NCBI GenBank assembly: GCA_022828145.1
Contig: JAJEJA010000073.1
Location: 124,001 to 188,000, forward strand
Reading direction: 5' to 3'
Length of the DNA: 64,000 nt
DNA from: Candidatus Poribacteria bacterium
GTDB lineage: Bacteria; Poribacteria; WGA-4E; WGA-3G
The position numbers and the translations under genes are program-made. A model generated the notes under the pieces. That model ran no database searches. It was not told the DNA's origin and saw only the letters and a list, made by a program, of their open reading frames with translations. Position 1 is the first letter of the stretch. Each line of letters starts with the position of its first letter. This document shows, in pieces, positions 52,130-60,811 of the stretch.

Positions 52130-52951
52130 ATGTATAACCCGCGTCTCTATTTCACACTGCTGCTTCTACTGTTTTGTATAATAGGTTGTGAGAACACTGA
52201 TAGTCCGGTAGACGACATTTCATCTACAATGGGTACTCTACAAGTTGAAGTATTGAACCAACAGCATGTTTCTTTTCAAGTCGCACTGTATCAAGACGAA
52301 GAGATCGTCGCACAGACCGATAGTAAACGCAGCTTTGAGATAACGAATATTGAACCCGGTTCATACATCCTTCGGATTACTGCAGCAGGATTCAAAGAAA
52401 TTGAACGTTCCGTAGAGATACTCGCGGGTCAGTCTATCAGTATAGATAACGTTACGCTACAACCCACACCTCAGACAGAGGCTAATCTCGGTAAAGGACT
52501 GACTATCGGCAGTCCTGCTCCCGATTTTGAGCTGCCAGATGGAAATGGGAACCTACATTCACTTTCGGAATACTTAGACACCGGTAAGCATGTTGTATTA
52601 GTCTTCTATCGGTTCGGTGGCTGAGGTTCTTGCATAACGCAACTCGGTGAGTTGCAGCAAAACTACAGCAAAATACAAGCAGAAGGCGCAGAACTCATCG
52701 CTATCAGTGCAGATGACGAAGATGAAACCAAGACAACTGTAGAGGATTTGAACCTTACATTCACCGTACTCGCAGATGTAGACTTAGAAACTATTACAAC
52801 CTATAATGTCCTTGATCAGACCAATTTCCAGATAGCACGCCCCGCAACTTTCATTATTAAGTCAGATGGGACAATTAGGTGGATTACACTTGACTTAGCA
52901 GGTATTCGTGTGCCTACAGCAACATTAATTACAGAATTAGGAAAACTATAG
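52130..52951 (+). CDS. Lipoprotein peroxiredoxin-like selenoprotein 2 (in-frame UGA as Sec)
   Basis: Read through the TGA at 52622-52624 this is 273 aa, with the start chosen at 52130 because AGGAG lies 10 bp upstream (52121 would sit on top of it). Lipobox FCIIGC, one CnaB-like beta domain (about 30-110), then the thioredoxin fold (APDFELPDGNGNLHSL). The TGA is residue 165 in FYRFGG-U-GSCITQLGELQ, giving UxxC with Cys168. It is a diverged paralog of the preceding gene that has kept the TGA and the hairpin. Downstream, AIS.DD...T...D..LTF.VLADVDL is typical of this redoxin family. Confidence 0.8.
52639..52655 (+). promoter_or_regulatory. SECIS-like hairpin of selenoprotein 2
   Basis: Identical 17 nt to 51800-51816 (GCAACTC-GGT-GAGTTGC), again 14 nt after the UGA. 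Third codon positions are conserved here while the flanking codons of the two paralogs differ, which suggests RNA-level constraint. Confidence 0.65.
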
Positions 52952-52953
52952 AA

Positions 52954-54066
52954 ATGTCAGATGATAGGGTAATTCAGAACATCATCTCAGATTGCAAAAC
53001 GGACAGAGACATCCGTGATTCACTCAATCGACGTCAGTTCCTCACCAAAATCGGAACAATCGGCGGTGCTGCACTCACTTCAATTCCTGCCATTGCACAG
53101 ATCGGAGGTGGACGCGTCCTGACGCCTCCTACGCAACAGGAGAACCTTACACCTGTCGTAGAGGTCATCGGCAAAGACATCTGGGAGGAAGATAGCCTTA
53201 ATGAAGATGCAGTCGGTCAGATGCTTGATGAAGCAATGCTGAAACTTACCGGACGTGAGAATATAAAAGAAGCATGGCGAGATTTTGTGCTACCCGATCA
53301 CAAAGTCGGGATAAAAATCAATCCCCTTGCTGGACCTAAATTATCTACACATTCGGTAATTGTCAACAAGATAGTCGAGAGTCTATTCAGTTCTGGTGTT
53401 TTAAAAGAACAGATCATCATTTGGGATCGCTTTGAAGAACATCTATTGAAGGCTAACTATCCAATCAGAACAGACGAGGGTGATGTCCGTACACTGGCAA
53501 CTGACTTAGAAGACATCGGCTATGATGACACAGTCTTTTATGAAACCGAGAAAGATAGTGTCAAAAGACGAGAAAATGAGAGCACACGATCCAATTATTC
53601 GAAAATCGTCACCGAACACGTAGATGTTCTCATAAATGTCCCCGTACTGAAACATCACGATATGGCAGGTGTGAGTGGATGTCTAAAGAACATGGCGTTT
53701 GGTAGTGTTGACAACACACGGAGGTTTCATGGAAGACCGCTCTACTGCAACCCAGCAATCGGTGAAATCTTTGAGAACAAAGTTATAAAGGACAAAGTCG
53801 TTCTCAACATCGTTGACGGTTTATTAGCATCTTATGACAAAGGTCCAACCTATCACGAAGAGACCACTTGGAAATACGGCGGATTGTTTTTGAGTGCGGA
53901 CCCCGTTATACTGGATGTGTTAATACTACAGACTGTTAATCAGAAACGCGAAGAGATGGGTTTAGGATCCATGTCAAAATATGCAAATCATATTACCGCA
54001 GCGAGTGGACTCGGCATAGGAAAAAGTTCACTTGATCAGGTTAAACTTGAAAAAATTGAGGTGTAA
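52954..54066 (+). CDS. DUF362-family protein with Tat signal
   Basis: 370 aa. A twin-arginine signal (LNRRQFLTKIGTIGGAAL) precedes a DUF362 domain marked by DVLINVPVLKHHDMAGVSGCLKNMAFGSVDNTRRFH. DUF362 proteins are often fused to or found with Fe-S ferredoxin domains, but none is seen here. Tat export suggests folding or cofactor insertion before export. The gene starts 2 bp after the selenoprotein stop, with AGGAAA as ribosome-binding site, so it is operonic with the two redoxins. It may supply or accept electrons for them; that is inference. Confidence 0.8.
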   Translation: MSDDRVIQNIISDCKTDRDIRDSLNRRQFLTKIGTIGGAALTSIPAIAQIGGGRVLTPPTQQENLTPVVEVIGKDIWEEDSLNEDAVGQMLDEAMLKLTGRENIKEAWRDFVLPDHKVGIKINPLAGPKLSTHSVIVNKIVESLFSSGVLKEQIIIWDRFEEHLLKANYPIRTDEGDVRTLATDLEDIGYDDTVFYETEKDSVKRRENESTRSNYSKIVTEHVDVLINVPVLKHHDMAGVSGCLKNMAFGSVDNTRRFHGRPLYCNPAIGEIFENKVIKDKVVLNIVDGLLASYDKGPTYHEETTWKYGGLFLSADPVILDVLILQTVNQKREEMGLGSMSKYANHITAASGLGIGKSSLDQVKLEKIEV

Positions 54067-54069
54067 AAA

Positions 54070-54312
54070 GTGAAACCGAGAAATGTCCTGATACTATTAC
54101 TCATAACAATGTTTCTTGGCACCATCATCATGACAGGATGCACAGTCTCAATCTCTTCTGATGACATACTACAACTGAACCTATCAGAACCGGATGAGAA
54201 TACAGTGTCCCTTATTGCAGAATTTGAAAACCAGGAAGAGGAGAGTATCGCTGGAGACGTAACACAGAAATCAGGGAGTGTTTGTGCTGGTGGTGCATGT
54301 ATCGTATATTAG
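54070..54312 (+). CDS. Small lipoprotein ending in CAGGAC
   Basis: 80 aa from a GTG start (GTGAAACCGAGA) 3 bp after the DUF362 stop. A lipoprotein signal peptide (VLILLLITMFLGTIIMTGC) has the lipobox MTGC. The mature part is acidic (DDILQLNLSEPDENTVSLIAEFENQEEES) and ends QKSGSVCAGGACIVY. The two Cys in CAGGAC could form a disulfide, bind a metal, or be redox partners of the selenoproteins in the same operon. No family recognised. Confidence 0.65.
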   Translation: MKPRNVLILLLITMFLGTIIMTGCTVSISSDDILQLNLSEPDENTVSLIAEFENQEEESIAGDVTQKSGSVCAGGACIVY

Positions 54313-54363
54313 TAGAAGGCAATAAAGAATAGACGTGCTTCTGTTTTCATCTTATACCTCGTG

Positions 54364-56688
54364 TTAATCTGTTTTTTGTTCTATTGAGACCTTGTGAATA
54401 AGTTTGTCATCCTCATCAAAGATAAAATCTGCTGAACCTATATCTTCAATTCTAATTTTGAGAACACCTTTGTCTATCGTTATTCTCACATCTCCAATCC
54501 CTATTATTCCGCTGTCTGGATTAGAAATTGTCGAACTACTGTTCTCACGTGTCAGACGATAACCTGGTGAAAGTTTTTCAATCTGATATCCGTTATCATT
54601 TAACCACTTCAAAACAGCCTTCGCTTCTTCAGTCTTGCTGACATAAGTTATGGGTTCAGGAACTGGTAATAAAACACTTACCAAGTCTTCTTCCTTATGA
54701 TTAGCAAATATGTTATTTTTGATTTTGTCCCAATCCCATAGTAGGACTGTACCATCATTGCTACCACTTGCCAGTGTTTTACCATCGTGTGAAAAAACAA
54801 GACTTTTAACAGATTCAGTATGACCGGATATATTTCCTAAACTTAAGCCAGTTTCCACATGCCACAATCTAATCTGAGGATCCCATCCAGAACACACAGA
54901 TTCAACAAGTACTTTATCATCAGGAGAGAATGTCAGAGTACTATCAAAGGCATCTGGTTTTGCTGGTATTATGAAGTGTTTCTTATCTGATTCATTGTCC
55001 AAGTTCCATAAGTATATACCTTCTTCACTTGCAGCTGCGAGTAGAGAGCTGCTTGAGGAAAACGTTATTGCGATTGCACTTTTCATATTTGCAGGTGTTA
55101 TGTTACGCTGAGTGGTAATATCCCAGATTTTTGGTTTGCTATGTTGACCCATCACAGCAAGTTTTCTTCTATCTGGTGAGAAAACAAGTCTTGATTCATG
55201 CCGAGGTAGATCTGTGCTAATTGCAAACAACTGAGAGTTTGATTTGAGGTGCCAACCTACGATTTCTCGATCTCTACTAAATGCTAATATGTTACCATCT
55301 GATGTAAACGCTGGTGCTGGTAAGCTGGAGCTAACATTTTCACTATGTGGCAATAATCTTTCCCCTGTCAGAATATTCCAAAATTGGATATTCTGGCTAC
55401 CCACGCCACTAAAGCTATATCCAGTTCCAACCGGGTAAAAGTGAATCATTCCTTTTCCTGAAGCAGATGCAAGAAACTGTGCATTGTCTGATAGTATTAC
55501 TGCTTCTGCTGAAACCCCTTGTGCTTCAGAAAAGGTTGTGAGTTCTTGATGAGTCTTTAGACTCCATACATCAACAGTTCCATTAATAGCTGCACTTGCA
55601 AGATTTGTGCTGTCTTCAGAGAATGCAACTACTTTTACGGCTTCTATATATCCAGATGCAAGCGTGGTGAGTTCGCTTCCATCAATCGGATTCCAAAGTC
55701 GGATCGTTCCATCTGCGCTGCCGCTTGCCAGACACTTACCATAAACTGGTGTTTCAGCGGGTGAAAAGTCTAAAGCGTTGATAGTATTCTCATGTCCTCT
55801 GATTGTCGTTTGTTCCTTTTGCGTTTCCATATCCCAGAGTATGATGTTTTTACCTGCGTCACCACTGGCAACGGTTTTACCATCTTCAGACCACGCGACT
55901 GCAGTAACCCACGCATTATGTCCCCGCAGTGTTGTCATTTGGACTTGATCTTGCACATCCCAGACTAAGACCGTTTTGTCCTCACCTCCACTTAAAAGCA
56001 TGCTATTGTCTGGTGAGAAGGCAAGCGCGTGAATGTCGCTATCCCTTCCCCCTCCATGTCCTGGGAGCATGGCATGTTGACTGCTACTTCTTGTTTCAAA
56101 TAACCTTATTTTTTCTTGTTTGTCTATAGCAGCTAAGTTGCTTCCATCTTTTGAGAAGGCGACTGTATAAAAATCTGCAGCAAAGTCTGCTTTCGATATC
56201 TCTGTGCTGTCCTCAACTTTCCAATAAATTACCTCCCAAGAAGAATAACCAACAAGTATCCTTCCATGAAATGCCAAGGCAGACAGTGTAATAGTAGGTT
56301 GATTCAATTCGATCGTAGCATAATTGCTTTTGTTATCTAATTTCCAAACTTCAATTGCTGGGTTGTTAAATCCGCCACTGGCAAGTAAATTTCCATCTTG
56401 TGAGAATGCCAGCGCGTTAACATGTCCGACATGGTCTGAAAATAGGGCGGTTTCAGTTCCATCCTGCACATCGTATAACCATACTCCAACATCTGTACCA
56501 ACAGCCAGGTAAGTTCCATCAGGTGAGAAACGTATTATGTTAATGCCACCCTTGCCAAGACGGGCAATTGCTCCTTCGGGTAGACCTACTTTTGTATTGT
56601 CATCTGCAAAGTTATTTGGTATTGTTAGAAGACTCAAAACTACGATAATTATAATGATTAACACTGGGTATAGTTTACTGTTTTGCAT
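54364..56688 (-). CDS. Exported WD40-repeat protein, intact
   Basis: 774 aa with an N-terminal hydrophobic segment (LIIIIIVVLSLLTI). About 14 WD40-type blades follow (FSPDGTYLAVGTDVGVWLYD, LAFSPDNSMLLSGGEDKTVLVWD and so on), enough for two beta-propellers. The last ~110 residues are a non-repeat domain (EEAKAVLKWLNDNGYQIEKL, then GIIGIGDVRITIDKGVLKIRI). The N-terminus resembles that of the broken WD40 gene at 3044-4518. The promoter TTGAAT-17-TATACT lies just upstream. It probably scaffolds periplasmic proteins. Confidence 0.85.
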   Translation of the reverse strand: MQNSKLYPVLIIIIIVVLSLLTIPNNFADDNTKVGLPEGAIARLGKGGINIIRFSPDGTYLAVGTDVGVWLYDVQDGTETALFSDHVGHVNALAFSQDGNLLASGGFNNPAIEVWKLDNKSNYATIELNQPTITLSALAFHGRILVGYSSWEVIYWKVEDSTEISKADFAADFYTVAFSKDGSNLAAIDKQEKIRLFETRSSSQHAMLPGHGGGRDSDIHALAFSPDNSMLLSGGEDKTVLVWDVQDQVQMTTLRGHNAWVTAVAWSEDGKTVASGDAGKNIILWDMETQKEQTTIRGHENTINALDFSPAETPVYGKCLASGSADGTIRLWNPIDGSELTTLASGYIEAVKVVAFSEDSTNLASAAINGTVDVWSLKTHQELTTFSEAQGVSAEAVILSDNAQFLASASGKGMIHFYPVGTGYSFSGVGSQNIQFWNILTGERLLPHSENVSSSLPAPAFTSDGNILAFSRDREIVGWHLKSNSQLFAISTDLPRHESRLVFSPDRRKLAVMGQHSKPKIWDITTQRNITPANMKSAIAITFSSSSSLLAAASEEGIYLWNLDNESDKKHFIIPAKPDAFDSTLTFSPDDKVLVESVCSGWDPQIRLWHVETGLSLGNISGHTESVKSLVFSHDGKTLASGSNDGTVLLWDWDKIKNNIFANHKEEDLVSVLLPVPEPITYVSKTEEAKAVLKWLNDNGYQIEKLSPGYRLTRENSSSTISNPDSGIIGIGDVRITIDKGVLKIRIEDIGSADFIFDEDDKLIHKVSIEQKTD

Positions 56689-56741
56689 GTGTTATTCTCC
56701 AAAAAAATACTTGAGAAAAAACAGGGATTATGCGATACTAC

Positions 56742-56770
56742 AGTATATAAGAAATCTCTATAATATTCAA
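56742..56770 (-). promoter_or_regulatory. Sigma70-type promoter for the intact WD40 gene
   Basis: Minus strand TTGAAT (56770-56765), 17-bp spacer, TATACT (56747-56742), about 55 bp before the start at 56688. A TATAAT (56759-56764) on the plus strand lies inside the same region and may serve the divergent Dabb gene. Confidence 0.65.
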
Positions 56771-56793
56771 ATGCAATCTTCAGGAGAATTTTT

Positions 56794-57093
56794 ATGGTTG
56801 AACATATTGTGTTATTGAAGTTGAAATCAGATGTAACATCAGAACAGTTAGATGCTTTACCTGATGCTCTGTTGAAAATGAAGGACGAAATAGACGGGAT
56901 TGAATCCATCACTTCAGGCATAAATCACAGTCCTGAGGGGAAAAGCCAAGGATATACGTATGGGTTTATTGTCAGATTCTCTGATGAAACTGCACGAGAT
57001 GAATACCTACCGCACCCGTTTCATGTCAAAATCGCAACTGAACATATTCGTCCACTTGTAGAGGATGTTCTGGTGTTTGACTACACTGCATAA
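56794..57093 (+). CDS. Dabb (stress-responsive A/B barrel) domain protein
   Basis: 99 aa. The pattern MVEHIVLLKLKSDVTSEQLDAL, DEIDGIESITSGIN, YGFIVRFSDETARDEYLPHPFH, LVEDVLVFDY is typical of the dimeric ferredoxin-like Dabb family. Catalytic function is not defined for most members. AGGAG precedes the ATG. It lies 48 bp before a sulfatase-like gene and may be cotranscribed. Confidence 0.85.
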   Translation: MVEHIVLLKLKSDVTSEQLDALPDALLKMKDEIDGIESITSGINHSPEGKSQGYTYGFIVRFSDETARDEYLPHPFHVKIATEHIRPLVEDVLVFDYTA

Positions 57094-57141
57094 GTCTCTC
57101 AAGAGGAAAATACCGAAAGATAACATTATTGGAGGTCATAC

Positions 57142-58530
57142 ATGAGTTTGAACATTGTCGTCGTTGTTTCTGATACACTTCGAACAGCATATTTAAGTCC
57201 CTACGGTAACGATTGGGTTCACACACCAAATCTCGCAAAGTTCGCGAATGAAGGTGTCCGTTTTACCAATGCACACCCAGAGTGTTTACCCACAATACCG
57301 ACACGTCGCACCTTGCACACGGGGAGACGTATCTATCCTTTCAAAACATACAATCCTGTTCCGTGGGATAACGTCTATACGCCAGGATGGCAACCGATGT
57401 CTTCAGATGAACCTGCAATCGCTGAATCACTTGTCCAGAACGGATACCACACCGGTTTTTTTGCAGATGTACCACACTATTTTGTCCCAGGAATGAATTT
57501 CACACGCGGGTTTCGTCAATGGCAATTTGTACGAGGACAAGCAGAAGATAGATACCGCGGTGGTGCACACGCGGATCCGAGTCAAGTCGCCAGATACCGT
57601 GGTAATCCAGGACGAATCCGGTCCCATATTGTAAACGTACAACCGGAACGAGAAGAAGATAACTGGCCGACTGCAAGACTTTTCCGTGCCGCAATTGAAT
57701 TTGTTGAGCACAATCACAATAATACACCCTTTTACCTCTATGTAGACGGGTTCACACCCCACGAAACATGGGAAGCACCTATACATTACTACGACCTATA
57801 CGGTAGTAGAGAAGATAGAGAACCGATCTGTCTAAATCTACCTTACGGTTCACTTAAAGATGAGGAACTGGAAAACCGACTTCCAAGTGTCAAGGCAAAC
57901 TATGCCGGTTTGGTAACACTCGTTGATACGTGGTTCGGTAATTTAGTCGATACGATTGACCGACTCGGATTACGAGACAATACGTTGATTATGTTCCTAA
58001 GCGACCACGGCACAAACTTTGCCGAAAACCCAGACAAAGCCACAGGAAAACCTGCTACCTTCATGTATCCAGGAACAATGGATATACCATTGATTGTTAG
58101 ACACCCATCTGGTGTTAATGCCGGAACAACTTGTGATGAATTCGTCTATACACTTGATGTCCCCGCAACAGTTATCGCAGCAAGTGAAGTTGAGCCTGCT
58201 GGTGAAATACAAGGACAGAGTCTACTTCCACTTATTGAAGGCAAAGACGGATTTACATCACGGGAATATCTGACATGCCGCTACGTCAACTCAGTCTGGT
58301 ATAAAGATGCCAAGAGTTGGTATTTCTCAAGTGTTGATCTCAATAGCGGAACACGTCTGTTTGATCTGGAATCTGACCCGACCTGTCAACAGGATATAAC
58401 AGATAAGGGTGAAGACAGAATTGCACTTGCACATGAACGGATCTTAGCGGATGCCGATGGACATCTACCACAATATAAACGACAAGGAAGAACTGACGCA
58501 CTTGGTAGACCGCAATTCGCAGAGGAATAG
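57142..58530 (+). CDS. Sulfatase-like hydrolase (alkaline phosphatase superfamily), Thr at the nucleophile site
   Basis: 462 aa, no signal peptide. The fold is sulfatase-like: VVVSDTLRTAYLSPYG (metal Asp11), HTPNLAKFANEGVRFTNAH, the signature PTIPTRRTLHTG, FLSDHGTNF (metal Asp-His) and the C-terminal ESDPTCQQDI block. At the formylglycine position the sequence has Thr51 (T-I-P-T-R) instead of Cys or Ser. It therefore cannot form the FGly of true sulfatases. Thr is the nucleophile in NPP-type phosphodiesterases of the same superfamily. A phosphodiesterase or other esterase activity is thus possible. GGAGG precedes the start. Confidence 0.8.
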   Translation: MSLNIVVVVSDTLRTAYLSPYGNDWVHTPNLAKFANEGVRFTNAHPECLPTIPTRRTLHTGRRIYPFKTYNPVPWDNVYTPGWQPMSSDEPAIAESLVQNGYHTGFFADVPHYFVPGMNFTRGFRQWQFVRGQAEDRYRGGAHADPSQVARYRGNPGRIRSHIVNVQPEREEDNWPTARLFRAAIEFVEHNHNNTPFYLYVDGFTPHETWEAPIHYYDLYGSREDREPICLNLPYGSLKDEELENRLPSVKANYAGLVTLVDTWFGNLVDTIDRLGLRDNTLIMFLSDHGTNFAENPDKATGKPATFMYPGTMDIPLIVRHPSGVNAGTTCDEFVYTLDVPATVIAASEVEPAGEIQGQSLLPLIEGKDGFTSREYLTCRYVNSVWYKDAKSWYFSSVDLNSGTRLFDLESDPTCQQDITDKGEDRIALAHERILADADGHLPQYKRQGRTDALGRPQFAEE

Positions 58531-58536
58531 GCCCAT

Positions 58537-58591
58537 AGCGGTGTAACACACCGCTATTTCTCTTACTATGAAGCGCGGTGTAACACACCGC
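58537..58591. repeat. Two copies of an AGCGGTGTAACACACCGCT hairpin
   Basis: Copy 1 at 58537-58555 (8-bp stem AGCGGTGT-aac-ACACCGCT) and copy 2 with core at 58575-58591 follow the sulfatase-like stop. Each is followed by ATTTC. REP-like; could also terminate transcription. Confidence 0.7.
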
Positions 58592-58645
58592 TATTTCCTC
58601 ATAATACTTCCCTTAGATTGCAAAATCACTATTCGTCTGTATATT

Positions 58646-60499
58646 ATGGATTCACACCTCACACAATTAAGTCCTCATTTATACATACATCACAGCCATG
58701 TTAACACAGGTATCATTCGTGATGGTAACAAAGCACTGCTCATAGATGCAAGCGGAACGTCAATTCAGTCAACATTAACTGAATTGGGGATTACAGAAGT
58801 AGAGAGAATACTATACACACATCATCATCGCGACAACGTTGCGGGTTACACATTTCCTGAGAATGTTATCGTCGGTGTTCCGCAAGCTGAGGTACAATGG
58901 TTTAACGAAGTTGATACGTTCTGGAACGATCCGAAATATAGATGGCATCTCTACAACTGTCACCCTCATAATCTGATGTTAGGAGAATCCATCAGCGTTT
59001 CAGAAACTTACACTGATGGTATGCATATTGAATGGCTTGCAGCATCAATAAAGGTACTTGAAACACCTGGACATACAGATGGGAGTTTGACTTATGTTGT
59101 CGAAGTTGACGGTCAACGGTTCGCATTTATAGGAGACCTCATCTATGATGAAGGACAGATTTGGGAACTCTACAGTCTACAGAAAGGACAGCAGACGACT
59201 GATTATCACGGGTTTCTTGGTGCAAGAGATGAACTAAGGCAGAGTCTTGAGAAGGTGGGTGAGTCGTCTCCTAATGCAATTATACCAACCCACGGTGTTG
59301 TCATAAATAAACCGGATGAAGCAATAGTCAAACTATTTGATAGATTGGATTATTGCTACGATAAATATGTTTCTATCTCCGCACTGAGACACTATTTTCC
59401 TAAACTCTTTGAAGAATTTGATGGGTGTGAGAACCACATGCCAATTCGCGAAGGTAAGACACCCCCTGAATTCTTACGTCATATCGGAACAACATGGCTC
59501 ATCATATCTGAAACGAAGGAAGCCTTCGTCATGGACTGTGGTTCACCAAACGTCATAAAGCAGATTCAGCAGATGCAGCAAAACGACGAAATATCGGACG
59601 TTACACAGTTTTGGGTAACGCATTACCACGATGACCATGTCAATGCAATCCCTGAATTTCAAGAGACATTTCCATGTGAAACAATAACTGATGCTGTTGT
59701 CGCAAATGTCATCACGAACCCAACTGCCTACCGTCTCCCATGTATTTCACCTGCAGTTACACGTGTAGACAAGACGACAAAAGATGGCGATACTTGGCAA
59801 TGGAACGAATTCACAATGACAGCTTACCACTTTCCGGGACAGACCTATTACCACGGCGGATTACTCGTAGAAGGATGCGGGGTTCGTATGTTCTTCAGCG
59901 GAGATTCATTTACTATGGCTGGAATTGATGATTACTGTTCCGGTAATCGCAATCTGCTTGGAGAAGGTGTGGGATATGAAAAATGTCTACGTCTGATTAA
60001 GTCTTTACGACCAACCCATATATTTAATTGCCATGTGGATCAAGCATTTGATTTTACTGATGATGAAATTGACTTTATGTTAGATACATTAAATGAGAGA
60101 GAAAACTGCTTTACAGAACTCTTTCCTTGGGACCACGCTAACTACGGAATGGACGAACAATGGGTCCGATGCTACCCTTATGAACAGGAGATCAGACCTG
60201 GAGAAACAGCAGAACTTTCAGTTGCGTTTACGAACCATTCATTACAACATTGTGAAGCATCAGCACAACCGATCTTACCAGAATCGTGGGGTATTGAGAT
60301 TGAACCGAAGTCAACGACCATCACAGCGAAATCAGATGGATATATTTCGTTCTCTGTTCCAATTCCAGATGAGAAAACTATTAACAAACACAATACGTCT
60401 GAACGCATTGTGATACCGTTTGATATAACATACAATAACAGACATCTTGGACAATATCGAGAAGCTATTGTGTTGATCACTGTTAGTAAAAACTATTGA
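58646..60499 (+). CDS. Double metallo-beta-lactamase-fold protein with C-terminal beta domain
   Basis: 617 aa from the start MDSHLTQLSPHLYIHH (an upstream start would lie in the hairpin repeat). Two MBL folds follow each other. The first has THHHRDNVAGY, TPGHTDGSLTY and FIGDLIYDEG (residues ~60-170). The second has WVTHYHDDHVNAIPEF (about 325) and FSGDSFTMAG. Both keep most Zn ligands. The last ~110 residues are an Ig-like beta domain (PGETAELSVAFTNHS). Tandem MBL proteins of this shape are unusual. The substrate is unknown. Confidence 0.75.
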   Translation: MDSHLTQLSPHLYIHHSHVNTGIIRDGNKALLIDASGTSIQSTLTELGITEVERILYTHHHRDNVAGYTFPENVIVGVPQAEVQWFNEVDTFWNDPKYRWHLYNCHPHNLMLGESISVSETYTDGMHIEWLAASIKVLETPGHTDGSLTYVVEVDGQRFAFIGDLIYDEGQIWELYSLQKGQQTTDYHGFLGARDELRQSLEKVGESSPNAIIPTHGVVINKPDEAIVKLFDRLDYCYDKYVSISALRHYFPKLFEEFDGCENHMPIREGKTPPEFLRHIGTTWLIISETKEAFVMDCGSPNVIKQIQQMQQNDEISDVTQFWVTHYHDDHVNAIPEFQETFPCETITDAVVANVITNPTAYRLPCISPAVTRVDKTTKDGDTWQWNEFTMTAYHFPGQTYYHGGLLVEGCGVRMFFSGDSFTMAGIDDYCSGNRNLLGEGVGYEKCLRLIKSLRPTHIFNCHVDQAFDFTDDEIDFMLDTLNERENCFTELFPWDHANYGMDEQWVRCYPYEQEIRPGETAELSVAFTNHSLQHCEASAQPILPESWGIEIEPKSTTITAKSDGYISFSVPIPDEKTINKHNTSERIVIPFDITYNNRHLGQYREAIVLITVSKNY

Positions 60500-60525
60500 C
60501 ATATATCCACAAATTGAGATATAAT
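60496..60525 (+). promoter_or_regulatory. Strong sigma70-type promoter
   Basis: TTGACA (60496-60501), 18-bp spacer, TATAAT (60520-60525): both hexamers are perfect consensus. It drives the 73-aa gene at 60558 and probably the two paralogs behind it. Confidence 0.8.
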
Positions 60526-60557
60526 ATAAATATGCCATACTATGATAGGAGGCAATC

Positions 60558-60779
60558 ATGCAAGAATCACCTTTTTACGACCTTGTGATACAACGAGGGG
60601 CGCGCCAAAATAGCATTGAGAGTACATTGGCAACGCTCAAAGCACGTTTCCCAAATGATGATGTCGACCCCCTTATCTCCAGACTTGAAGCTATTGATGA
60701 CATCAATCAACTCAAGCAGGTCAACCTTAATGCTTCACTTGCAGACTCTTTTCTTGAATTCCATAAGACCTTACCCTAA
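60558..60779 (+). CDS. Small uncharacterised protein (73 aa)
   Basis: Starts after a consensus AGGAGGC ribosome-binding site, 32 bp after a perfect-consensus promoter. The acidic helical sequence (IQRGARQNSIESTLATLKARF, DDVDPLISRLEAIDDINQLKQ) has no TM or Cys and no family I recognise. Its strong expression signals and position before the two paralogs suggest a regulatory or partner role. Confidence 0.65.
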   Translation: MQESPFYDLVIQRGARQNSIESTLATLKARFPNDDVDPLISRLEAIDDINQLKQVNLNASLADSFLEFHKTLP

Positions 60780-60811
60780 TTCTCAAATTCAGTGATGTAG
60801 AAGAAACTGCA

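Noticed and set aside
51783-52624. Treating the two TGA-interrupted redoxin genes as ordinary pseudogenes
   Set aside because: Both stops are TGA, at the same active-site position, with intact conserved sequence on both sides and an identical hairpin after each. Independent decay would not give this.
57142-58530. Calling the gene a true sulfatase
   Set aside because: The Cys/Ser required for formylglycine is Thr, so only the fold can be asserted.
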